Shown here one piece after another: positions 52,673-60,733 of a DNA stretch of 64,000 nucleotides. The DNA is taken from NCBI GenBank assembly GCA_009929375.1, contig SAAO01000001.1, positions 62,001 to 126,000 of the forward strand. The letters are read 5' to 3'. Numbering within the stretch: position 1 is the first letter of the stretch; the number at the start of each line of letters is the position of its first letter. Source of the DNA: Bacteroidia bacterium. GTDB lineage: Bacteria; Bacteroidota; Bacteroidia; Bacteroidales; Paludibacteraceae. A model generated the notes under the pieces. That model did no database searches and had not been told where the DNA came from. It worked only from the letters and a program-made list of their open reading frames with translations. A program made the position numbers and the translations under genes.

Positions 52673-53147
52673 ATATAAATAATTGTGTTTTTAAGTCAGA
52701 TATAAGCCGAAAAACATTTTAAGCCCATGTTTTTTCATCAACAACAGCAATTATATGTAAACATGCTTATTTTCAGGTTTTAGTAATTGATTCTATGATT
52801 TTTAAGTCATTCTGTCCAACCATATTAATTTCAGTTGAAGCACACACGCAAGCAGTTCTCTTTTTAATAATTATATGTCAAAAAAAAAAAAACAACTTTA
52901 CATTAAAACAAAAACAACTGAAAATTACGTTTTGACCGAATATATCACTTTAATCAACAGAAATATACAAAAAACACTTTATAAAAATAATTAATTTTTA
53001 TTTTGTGATGCAAAAGTAGCTTTTTTTTTTTAATAATAATCTTTTCGGTCTGAAAAACGACAAAATTATCATCTGACTTACAACTGTCGGAAATAAAATT
53101 AAAAACGCAAAAAAAAGCCGGACTATTGTCCGGCTAATAAAAAACTT
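52673..53147. other. AT-rich gap upstream of ROK gene 3
   Basis: 475 bp. On the minus strand TACTTTTG (53011-53018) could be a -7 box, with an AAAATAATTAATTTTTATTTT palindrome-like stretch just downstream at about 52984-53004. Homopolymer runs (A10, T10) are frequent. The TonB gene terminator is at the right end. No gene is seen. Confidence 0.45.
53116..53135 (-). terminator. terminator after the heme-type TonB receptor gene
   Basis: Perfect 8-bp stem AGCCGGAC / GTCCGGCT with a 4-base loop and eight T on the minus strand, 13 bp past the stop. Confidence 0.88.
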
Positions 53148-55670
53148 CTACAATCCAGCCCTGAGGGACACAATAAAACTACGTCCTGCAGCCACCAGAC
53201 CTGAGCTGTACGGCCGGTAACGCTGATCGGTGATATTCTCGACACCCGCTGAAACAGCCAGTGCGGGATTAAACTGATACTTCGCTTTGAAATTCAGTGT
53301 GTACCATGCCGGCGAATACGGATTTCCATTTGTATCCCTGGCATATATCACAGGTTTTTGCCTTTCCTCTTCGTTCAGATTGGCAAAGCTCACTTCGGCA
53401 GAATAGTTGGCATAAAGCTGAAGCTGCAACTTCTCGCGCTGATACGAGAAGCGTGTCAAACCAAAAGCAGGAGCCGCATGCCGCGATGAAGACACCGTTC
53501 CATTATCCATTTCCTCGGTACCCGTCTGATAGTTGTAACGCGAACTCAGACTGAATCCTTCGGGCAGTTTAAGCTCAAAACCTGCACTGAAGCCATACAC
53601 GATTCCATAAGCAGCATTCTGAATGGCATACACCCTGCTCATTTCGCCATTATACATAATGCTGTCGGCTCCGTTGACCTTAAATTCACGGCGAACCATT
53701 GCATTATCGAGAAAGGTATAAAAGCCTGTAACGTCCAGTTTCAGAACTTCGGCTACAATTTTTGATATTCCCAGTTCTGCATTCCAAGCATATTCCGACT
53801 TTAATGCAGTGTTAGGCACAATGACCTCACCCGACACAAAGTCGAAAATTTTACCGATATCGTCCACATTCGGAGCTCTGAAACCAGTGCCTGCCGAAGC
53901 TGTTATTTTCCAGCTTTCATCCGGACGGTACACCAGACCAAAACTTCCGGTTACAGCATCGTTCTGAATGGTGGAAGTACTGAATCCAAAAGGATAAAAG
54001 CTCAGGTGACGTGTAAAATCCGAAACAACCTTATAGAAATTGTAACGCACACCACCCTGAAGTAAAAACCTATCGGAAGCACTGTACTGATAATTCAGAT
54101 AACCGGCTCCGCTACTCCATTTCGAAGCAGGATAACGATCGGGAACTGCAATAACAGATCCATCGCGGATATCTGTAGCCGAACCTTCGGAATTCACATC
54201 GTTCATCACATACTCCAGACCATAGCTGAACTTATGCTTTTGCTGCACTTTCTCAAAATCGAGATTGGCCGAATAAGCCTGTACCTCTTCGAGCTGAGTG
54301 CGCAAACGGTGATGGTTGAACTTACGGTCGATACGGCTTTCCTGAAAATACTGCTGTGCCAAACGCAGGGTCATTCGGTCGTAAAGCGGATTCTGCGCTT
54401 TGTGAGTGGCCGAAAGATTGTTCATCATCCACACCTGCGGACCGTAGTTCCACACAGCGTATGCGGGTAAACCGCTGTTCTGCGTTTCCATCAGCCTGTC
54501 GTAACGCGAATATTCCGAAGTTTCGGAATAATGAAATCCGTACTGAAAATCCCAGTGATTGTTCGGACTGAAGCGCACTTTCTCCATCAGATTGATCTGC
54601 GAATATGCACCCGGTGTCTGTAACATTGGATCAGGATTTTCAACCGAATGATCGGTATTGTCCATGCGTAACACATAGAATTTTTTCAGATATTCGTCGG
54701 GACCGTATTTACCCATTTTCAGATCGCCATATTTTGAAAATGTAATACCGGTAACCGAAGCCCACTTTTTCCAGCCTGTTTTCAGTTCGAAATGGCCCGT
54801 GGTTTCATTACTTGCCGAAGAATAGCGCATCACAGCTTTGGCTGTAATCAGCGGTTTATCGGTGAGTGACAACTGCGGTGTCAAAGTCTGAAAACTCATC
54901 ACACCACCAATTGCATCGCTGCCATAAATAACCGATCCCGGACCGAAGAACACTTCTGTACTTTCGATACTGAAAGGATCAATGGAAATTACATTCTGGA
55001 TATTTCCGGCTCTGAAAATGGCAGAGTTCATACGCACGCCATCCACAGTGTATAAAAGGCGGTTGGTGGCAAAGCCCCTTATCATGGGACTTCCCCCACC
55101 CTGCTGACTTTTCTGAATAAACACCTCGCCGGTAGCACCGAGCAGGTCGCCAGCTGTTTGCGGGTTTTGTAAAGCCATTTCTCTGGGTGAAAATACAGCA
55201 ATTTTAGCAGGAATATTTTTCGACACCTGACTCCAGCGTGTGGCCGAAACCACTACTTCGTCGAAATTTATGGCCGATGGTTGCATGGCAATTCTGAAAC
55301 TTTTTTTCTCAATTTCAGAAAAAGCCAGTTGCTCCGTTTTATAGCCCAGCATTCGTATTTCGATACGGGCCGAATTCCTGAATTCTGAGATATCGGCCTG
55401 TCCGCGTGCATTGGTTACTGCGTAGAGTGCAGGTTTTGTGCTCATAATGGTAGCCATTTCGAGTGCTTCACCGGTTTGTACATCCACAACCGTGAGCAAC
55501 TGCGAAAAACTCCGTGTGGCAGACCCCATGCACAGAAATATCAGCAGTAACTTCAGAAATAAATTCCGGCTATTGCTCTTAGTGCAACTTTCGGGATTTT
55601 TTCTTTTTAATATACTTAAAATCATTCTCTTATCTGTATTGACTATTATATAAGTTGGTGATAAAATCAT
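53148..55670 (-). CDS. TonB-dependent receptor, hemoglobin/heme-receptor type
   Basis: An 840-residue receptor. An N-terminal extension precedes the signal segment LFLKLLLIFLCMGSATRSFSQ (about 38-58), and the Met at residue 16 (position 55625) may be the true start. A regulatory-like domain (about 60-135) leads to the plug: EVVVSATRWSQVSKNIP, GEVFIQKSQQGGGSPMIRGF and LYTVDGVRMNSAIFRAGN. These resemble TonB hemoglobin/transferrin/lactoferrin-type receptors. The barrel ends RSFIVSLRAGL. Binding of heme itself is not proven: no NPNL box was seen. A small membrane protein lies upstream on the same strand, with a repeat in the gap. Confidence 0.88.
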   Translation of the reverse strand: MILSPTYIIVNTDKRMILSILKRKNPESCTKSNSRNLFLKLLLIFLCMGSATRSFSQLLTVVDVQTGEALEMATIMSTKPALYAVTNARGQADISEFRNSARIEIRMLGYKTEQLAFSEIEKKSFRIAMQPSAINFDEVVVSATRWSQVSKNIPAKIAVFSPREMALQNPQTAGDLLGATGEVFIQKSQQGGGSPMIRGFATNRLLYTVDGVRMNSAIFRAGNIQNVISIDPFSIESTEVFFGPGSVIYGSDAIGGVMSFQTLTPQLSLTDKPLITAKAVMRYSSASNETTGHFELKTGWKKWASVTGITFSKYGDLKMGKYGPDEYLKKFYVLRMDNTDHSVENPDPMLQTPGAYSQINLMEKVRFSPNNHWDFQYGFHYSETSEYSRYDRLMETQNSGLPAYAVWNYGPQVWMMNNLSATHKAQNPLYDRMTLRLAQQYFQESRIDRKFNHHRLRTQLEEVQAYSANLDFEKVQQKHKFSYGLEYVMNDVNSEGSATDIRDGSVIAVPDRYPASKWSSGAGYLNYQYSASDRFLLQGGVRYNFYKVVSDFTRHLSFYPFGFSTSTIQNDAVTGSFGLVYRPDESWKITASAGTGFRAPNVDDIGKIFDFVSGEVIVPNTALKSEYAWNAELGISKIVAEVLKLDVTGFYTFLDNAMVRREFKVNGADSIMYNGEMSRVYAIQNAAYGIVYGFSAGFELKLPEGFSLSSRYNYQTGTEEMDNGTVSSSRHAAPAFGLTRFSYQREKLQLQLYANYSAEVSFANLNEEERQKPVIYARDTNGNPYSPAWYTLNFKAKYQFNPALAVSAGVENITDQRYRPYSSGLVAAGRSFIVSLRAGL

Positions 55671-56090
55671 ATTTTTGAGTTTAAACGCAAAGATCGCAAA
55701 GAGAATATCCTCTTTCTATTTTTATCAAATACCCCGCAAAGGACGCAAAGAGAAAAACTTATCAGTTTTTCTTCGCATCTTTATAACTTCGCTTTCTTTG
55801 CGTTTAAATAAAACATTTCACTTTATTTTCTAACTTATATAAGCTCTATTGTATAAAATATTATGTTCTTTTTTGATTAATATAAGTTCCTGAAAAATGA
55901 ATGGCAGCATAAAAGACTATTCATTGGAAACACGATGCAAAACTGCGTAAAAAATTTCATTTTTTCGACACAGCAAATCAGACATCACAAACCATTACCG
56001 GACTGCGCGCCTTCTTGATAAAGAAAAACATCGTTATCTTCACTGAAAACAGTTCTGATTTACTGCATTTTATAAAACACTTTTATCAGC
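55671..56090. other. gap between TonB receptor and small protein gene
   Basis: 420 bp. The inverted repeat at 55681-55807 fills the left part. The rest (about 55810-56090) shows no named feature. Confidence 0.5.
55681..55807. repeat. CGCAAAGA inverted repeat, MITE-like
   Basis: Outer arms TTAAACGCAAAGA (55681-55693) and TCTTTGCGTTTAA (55795-55807), with further direct units CGCAAAGAGAA and GGACGCAAAGAGAAA inside and an inner AAAAACTTATCAGTTTTT hairpin. No coding sense. Confidence 0.7.
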
Positions 56091-56645
56091 CTATTTCAGG
56101 AACAAAAAAACGGATGGGAAAGTTTCGGGAGGTGGATTTATCGGATGAATTGAAGGAGTCGGAAAAATAAGTTTTTCCTCTTGTCGCAAAAGCGGCACAG
56201 AAGCTAAAAAAGTAAACTGACTTAATGAGGTGTTGAAATAAAGCGACACATAAAAAGACAAAAGACGAAGACGGGTATGATTGTGGCCGGGATTGCTTCC
56301 CCAGGCCATAGTTACCAGCGAACTTAGTTTTCGGTTAAGCTGAGTTTCTTCATAGTCCCACCAGCAGTAATAAAAAATACTATCGCCACTCTCCTGCGTT
56401 TTCACAATATCGTACATCTGACCCTGATATTCGAACTCCCGAGAATGTTTCCAGCGCAAATCCGTTTTGGTTGCATCTTTGTGAAATCTGAGCAATACAA
56501 GTTCACTGTCGTCAAGCCCGGCTATCATTTTCCATTTTACTTCCCTTCTGATTGATTTTCTTTCGGCATGAAAAACAAGAACTGCAGTGACTACAGGTGC
56601 AATGAAGCACAACAAAAACAATATGGAGACAAACTTATTTTTCAA
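56091..56645 (-). CDS. membrane-anchored protein of unknown function beside TonB receptor
   Basis: A 184-residue protein with one N-terminal hydrophobic segment (about 5-25, ILFLLCFIAPVVTAVLVF) that is a signal anchor or signal peptide. The conserved-looking core is SIRREVKWKMIAGLDDSELVLLRF, LRWKHSREFEYQGQMYDIV and SIFYYCWWDYEETQLNRKL. Proteins of this kind are, to my memory, often found next to TonB receptors in Bacteroidetes, but I cannot name the family. The C-terminal half is Pro- and Phe-rich. It precedes the heme-type receptor on the same strand. Confidence 0.68.
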   Translation of the reverse strand: MKNKFVSILFLLCFIAPVVTAVLVFHAERKSIRREVKWKMIAGLDDSELVLLRFHKDATKTDLRWKHSREFEYQGQMYDIVKTQESGDSIFYYCWWDYEETQLNRKLSSLVTMAWGSNPGHNHTRLRLLSFYVSLYFNTSLSQFTFLASVPLLRQEEKLIFPTPSIHPINPPPETFPSVFLFLK

Positions 56646-56726
56646 GCTTTGTCATTCTTTTTTTAAGCACAGATATACAGGAAAAGACACAAAATACAAA
56701 GTAGAAAGCAGAGTGAATGTAAATAA

Positions 56727-56755
56727 ACAAAGGGTATCAAAACGATACCCTTTGT
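56727..56755 (-). terminator. terminator after the BNR protein gene
   Basis: Perfect 12-bp stem ACAAAGGGTATC / GATACCCTTTGT with a 5-base loop; the T tract is interrupted (TTGTTTATTT). Confidence 0.78.
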
Positions 56756-56776
56756 CCAGAATCAATCGTTTAACAA

Positions 56777-59700
56777 TTAATTGCGTGTAAACTTCGCACG
56801 ATAATTAATTCCTTTGCTATCGGTAATATTCACAAAATAATAACCAGAGGGATATTCGCTTACATCGATACGAAGCACTTTCAGACTACTTTCTGCTAGT
56901 CCGCTCTCGATTTGCTGGCCAGCAGCATTGTAAACAGTATAGCTGTATGGGTTAATTCCATCGTTGAACGGAAGTGTAACCGAAATCTGCGAATTTGCAG
57001 GAACAGGGAATGCATTTATCATCTGATCGCGAAGCAGCTCTTCCACTCCTGTAGTCAGATTACAACCAACAAACGAAATTTCGGCAGCCGAAGTCCATGC
57101 TTTTTCATTCACTTCACTCAAAGCACGTAAGCGGGCATAACGTCCGGTTTTTTCAGTAAACTTCACTGTTTTGGGTGCTGAGTTATTTTCGAAAGTACCT
57201 GTAGCCACAGCAGTTCCCCAGTTTGTTTTATCGTCCGAAATATACACTTCGTAGTTAGCAATACGTCCATTTGCGCCATCGGTACGTGGCAGATAAATCA
57301 TTTTACTAATGCTGTACGATTTACCAAGGTCAATACGGATTTCGTGCGGAGGCTGTGGTTCGTTTGTACCCCAGGCAGTATGCCAGATAGTAGCCGGATT
57401 TCCGTCGAAAGCTTTTGCAGGCTCGTTACCCGGTTGATAGCTGTCGGCATATACCAGTTTCCAGATGTTTTTAGGCAGCTCAGCAGGATTCGAACAATCA
57501 TCAACGGATGGACACGATTTAACTTCAAACATATCCTGAATGGTTTTGCTGTATTCCACTCCGTCTTTATTTACTTTCAATGTAACAGTGTATTTTCCGG
57601 GCACATCAAATATGGCTTTCGGGTTACGGGCGTTTACATTTGAAATATAGGCAGGTGCAGGAGTTATTTCCCAGCTCCATGTTGCATTCTGGTGATTCAG
57701 CATAGAATGGTCATCGAACTTCACTGTGTCAGTTGTACAGGTGTACACAGCCTTTTCTACAAACGGAGTAATGATAGGAGTGAAATCGGGCACTGCAAGC
57801 ATCGATTCCCACACACCCGCATTACCGGCAACACGCAGTTTGCTATCGCGATAGAAGGCTGCAGCTGAAATAGGACGCATACCTGCAGGGAAGCCTGTAC
57901 CATAATCGGTCCACGAAAACTCACCTTCCTTTTTATACATCACAGTGGCCGATTTACCCGACACATTGGTAGTGATGGCATATATAAGGTCTTTACCATC
58001 GGTGGTAGGCTGCACTACAATACTTTTAATCGAACGTGTCAGAGCAGAGAACTGTGCCCAGTTTTCACCGCCATCCTTGGTGATAAACATTTCGCTGGTG
58101 GCATTGGTCTGACGTGAAGCGTAAACAACCTTAGGATTGTTCGGCGAAATGGCAAAAGCAATAGCACCATTCCATGCAGGAGCATTGACATTAGACGGTC
58201 TTTGCCATGTTTTTCCACCATCCTGAGAGCTGTAGAATCCTGATCCCACAATATCGGCATATAAAATATTCGGATCTGAATAGCTGATATCTAGATATCT
58301 CACGCGATCCTGGAATTCATAAAGCAGTTCAAAAGAAGCTCCGAAATCACGGCTTACCCAGATAGCATTTTCGCTACCGAGATACAAAGTTCCTGAATAC
58401 CATGGATGTGTGGCTACATTGCTTCGCAAACCACCATACTGGTCCATATTCGGGTGTTTACTGAAGATAAAACGACCTTCAGGTTTACCTTCGGCAGTTT
58501 TAGGCAGAATCCAGCCATCGCCAAGGTCATCAAAAGCAGCATGACGGCTCTTACCCTGCAGCACCCAGCCTGTTGGCGACTCACCACCTCCCATACGGAG
58601 TGCTTTGTAGTTGTACATATCCGAAATGGCTGTATTTCCGTTGTGATAACGGCCACCCACAATAATATCTTCGTTCCAGCCCTGACTGAATCCCCACATA
58701 TCAGAACCCAAAAGGTTATGATTGAGAGCCAAATGGCCTTCCGGTGTGGTAAACTGATCGGTACTGAGGTTCACACCACCATCGGTAGAAACCCACGTAT
58801 CGTTATTCGAAAGCATTTTCATATCCTGAATATCGGGGTGAATTGAAAAAGAACCCTGATAACCACCTACGGGTGTTAGAGTACTGCCACCATTCATTGA
58901 TTTATACAATGAAGTAGTTCCGACATAAAGCATATTTTCATTTTTAGGAGATACTTCGAGTACAAGGTCGAAATATCCCTGTCCGTTGGTAAGTCCCGAA
59001 CCACTGCTCAAACCGGTATATCCGGTATATTTGTGGGCCCATGTCCATTCGCCATTGGCATAAGTACCTTTATAAATGAAAGGAACTTCGGTTCCGGCAG
59101 TATTTCTGCTGAGCATTACGACATAAAGCACATTAGGATTAGCAGGAGTTACAGCAAGTAATCCACCAGAAGCGTTTGGAATTTCAGTTGGGAAAGATGT
59201 AATTTCAGAGAATGTACTACCGGCATCGAATGACTGGATTACTCTGAAGTAATTTCCCGACTTGGACAAAGCATATACTGTATCGAAACGATTGTTGGGT
59301 TTGTATTCCACATCCCATGTTTCGGCAGTTGTTTTCCGAACCCATGTAAGCGCCTGATTTGTAGTCATCCATATTCCCTGATCACTCGAAACAAGAATTT
59401 TCGATGGATTATTATAATCCATTTTCATTCTGTTTCCGTAAAATGTACCATTCACACTTCGTCTCCAGGTTTCACCACCATCAAACGAACGGTGCATGCT
59501 ACTACCGGCAGCCACATAAACAGTATCAGGATTTGTAGGGTGAATAGCGATGGCAGTTACTCCACCACCAAACGGATAGTTAAGCCCTTTCGTCTGCCAA
59601 GTTTTACCTTTATCGGTTGTTTTGTTTACATAACCTGTTTCGGTACCTGCATATACAACATCCGGATTATTTTCAGTAACATCAATTGAGTAAACATTGG

Positions 59701-60223
59701 CCTGCCATGGTGCAGGTTTTGGAGTTGTTGCACTTCCGCTTTCGTTTAACCAGAAAGTTTCTTTCGGACCAAGGAAGCTCCAGTTTGCTGCTTTTACATT
59801 TAATGGAGCACGTTGCATCTGGAATTCAGGCGATTGTGCTTTTCTGAGATTTTCTTTCAGCACATTCATATCAGGCAATTCGATTGTACCATCGTACTGC
59901 ACAAATGGCTCCACATGACGACGCCATAATTTGTAATAACGTAAAATAGGCGTTTTCACACCTTTGTTATCTTTTTCCCATCTTGCAAATGCCGTATTTA
60001 CCTCATTGAAGTTAACAGGGTATTTGTACATCATTTTTGCCCAATCGGGAAAGTTCTCGTTATAATCAGGCTTAAGAATTTTTTCTACCGCAGGTAATTC
60101 GTCGTAAGGAGTGAATTTTGAATCCTGCGCAAAAAGGAATAAGGGCAAAAACAAAAGCACTAACAAGCAGCTTTGTTTCAATTTAAAAAAAGAATGGTGT
60201 TTCATGGGAGTAGATTGCTTCAT
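56777..60223 (-). CDS. large T9SS-secreted protein with BNR repeats, PKD and discoidin domains
   Basis: An 1148-residue secreted protein. Signal segment SCLLVLLFLPLFLFAQ (about 18-33; the Met at residue 7 is an alternative start). A long sortilin/BNR beta-propeller region (about 130-815) carries Asp-box-like motifs: TTDKGKTWQ, SFDGGETWRR, SQDGGKTWQR and TKDGGENWAQ. A PKD domain follows at about 820-900 (FDVPGKYTVTLKV), then an F5/8 type C (discoidin) domain at about 914-1051 (AFDGNPATIWHTAW, RYARLRAL), which usually binds sugars. A type A T9SS C-terminal domain closes it (about 1064-1148; YTVYNAAGQQIES, SGYYFVNIT). Sialidase active-site residues are not evident, so it is read as adhesive or binding. 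Confidence 0.88.
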   Translation of the reverse strand: MKQSTPMKHHSFFKLKQSCLLVLLFLPLFLFAQDSKFTPYDELPAVEKILKPDYNENFPDWAKMMYKYPVNFNEVNTAFARWEKDNKGVKTPILRYYKLWRRHVEPFVQYDGTIELPDMNVLKENLRKAQSPEFQMQRAPLNVKAANWSFLGPKETFWLNESGSATTPKPAPWQANVYSIDVTENNPDVVYAGTETGYVNKTTDKGKTWQTKGLNYPFGGGVTAIAIHPTNPDTVYVAAGSSMHRSFDGGETWRRSVNGTFYGNRMKMDYNNPSKILVSSDQGIWMTTNQALTWVRKTTAETWDVEYKPNNRFDTVYALSKSGNYFRVIQSFDAGSTFSEITSFPTEIPNASGGLLAVTPANPNVLYVVMLSRNTAGTEVPFIYKGTYANGEWTWAHKYTGYTGLSSGSGLTNGQGYFDLVLEVSPKNENMLYVGTTSLYKSMNGGSTLTPVGGYQGSFSIHPDIQDMKMLSNNDTWVSTDGGVNLSTDQFTTPEGHLALNHNLLGSDMWGFSQGWNEDIIVGGRYHNGNTAISDMYNYKALRMGGGESPTGWVLQGKSRHAAFDDLGDGWILPKTAEGKPEGRFIFSKHPNMDQYGGLRSNVATHPWYSGTLYLGSENAIWVSRDFGASFELLYEFQDRVRYLDISYSDPNILYADIVGSGFYSSQDGGKTWQRPSNVNAPAWNGAIAFAISPNNPKVVYASRQTNATSEMFITKDGGENWAQFSALTRSIKSIVVQPTTDGKDLIYAITTNVSGKSATVMYKKEGEFSWTDYGTGFPAGMRPISAAAFYRDSKLRVAGNAGVWESMLAVPDFTPIITPFVEKAVYTCTTDTVKFDDHSMLNHQNATWSWEITPAPAYISNVNARNPKAIFDVPGKYTVTLKVNKDGVEYSKTIQDMFEVKSCPSVDDCSNPAELPKNIWKLVYADSYQPGNEPAKAFDGNPATIWHTAWGTNEPQPPHEIRIDLGKSYSISKMIYLPRTDGANGRIANYEVYISDDKTNWGTAVATGTFENNSAPKTVKFTEKTGRYARLRALSEVNEKAWTSAAEISFVGCNLTTGVEELLRDQMINAFPVPANSQISVTLPFNDGINPYSYTVYNAAGQQIESGLAESSLKVLRIDVSEYPSGYYFVNITDSKGINYRAKFTRN

Positions 60224-60428
60224 ACTAAAAACTATTATTTAAAGGTCATTTTTATTCAGAGAATTCAGGGCGTACTGCTTTACAGTTCATAATCTAAAAA
60301 TATAAATCATTGAAATAATGCCAATTATCAAGCAATAATGATTATATAAGACTGTGTTCTGCTTTTTTGTTTTGCAAATATTTAATGTATACACCCCAAA
60401 ATAAAAGAACAATACATAATATAGGGCA

Positions 60429-60455
60429 CAAATATAATAAATTATTTTAATATAT
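60429..60455 (-). promoter_or_regulatory. BNR gene promoter with candidate ROK operator
   Basis: The minus strand reads ATATATTAAAATAA (60455-60442) and, 5 bp on, TATATTTG (60436-60429), a -7 box. The 14-mer is identical to the two at the ROK gene 1 promoter, and AAATTATTTT is shared with the epimerase promoter. The leader would be about 200 nt. Confidence 0.42.
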
Positions 60456-60604
60456 GATTATAAATTATCATAAAATACACTATTATTCTTTCTGCTAAAC
60501 AATTTTCAGTTTGAAAAATCATTTCACAAACAGCGCATCTTCATATCGCAATGTCATAATTTGTAAAAATTTTTCGCTGGCATCTTACTTATTTCACAAA
60601 AAAA

Positions 60605-60653
60605 AACAAGGTCATGATTGAGCCGGAATACTATTCCGCCTTCAATCATGACC
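60605..60653 (-). terminator. terminator after the GH20 gene
   Basis: Stem GGTCATGATTGA / TCAATCATGACC with an inner GGAATA/TATTCC-like part, then TTGTTTTTTTT on the minus strand. Confidence 0.88.
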
Positions 60654-60733
60654 CATTGCAACAATTAAAAAACTATTTTCGCTGTTTTGAATAATCAGGA
60701 TTATTCAAACATAATTATAAACTTACCGTATTC

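Larger units (their letters stand above)
60224..60733. other. AT-rich gap with promoter and operator candidate
   Basis: 510 bp between the BNR gene and the GH20 gene. The BNR promoter region is at 60429-60455 and the GH20 terminator at 60605-60653. The remaining sequence is very AT-rich with no reading frame of interest. Confidence 0.5.
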
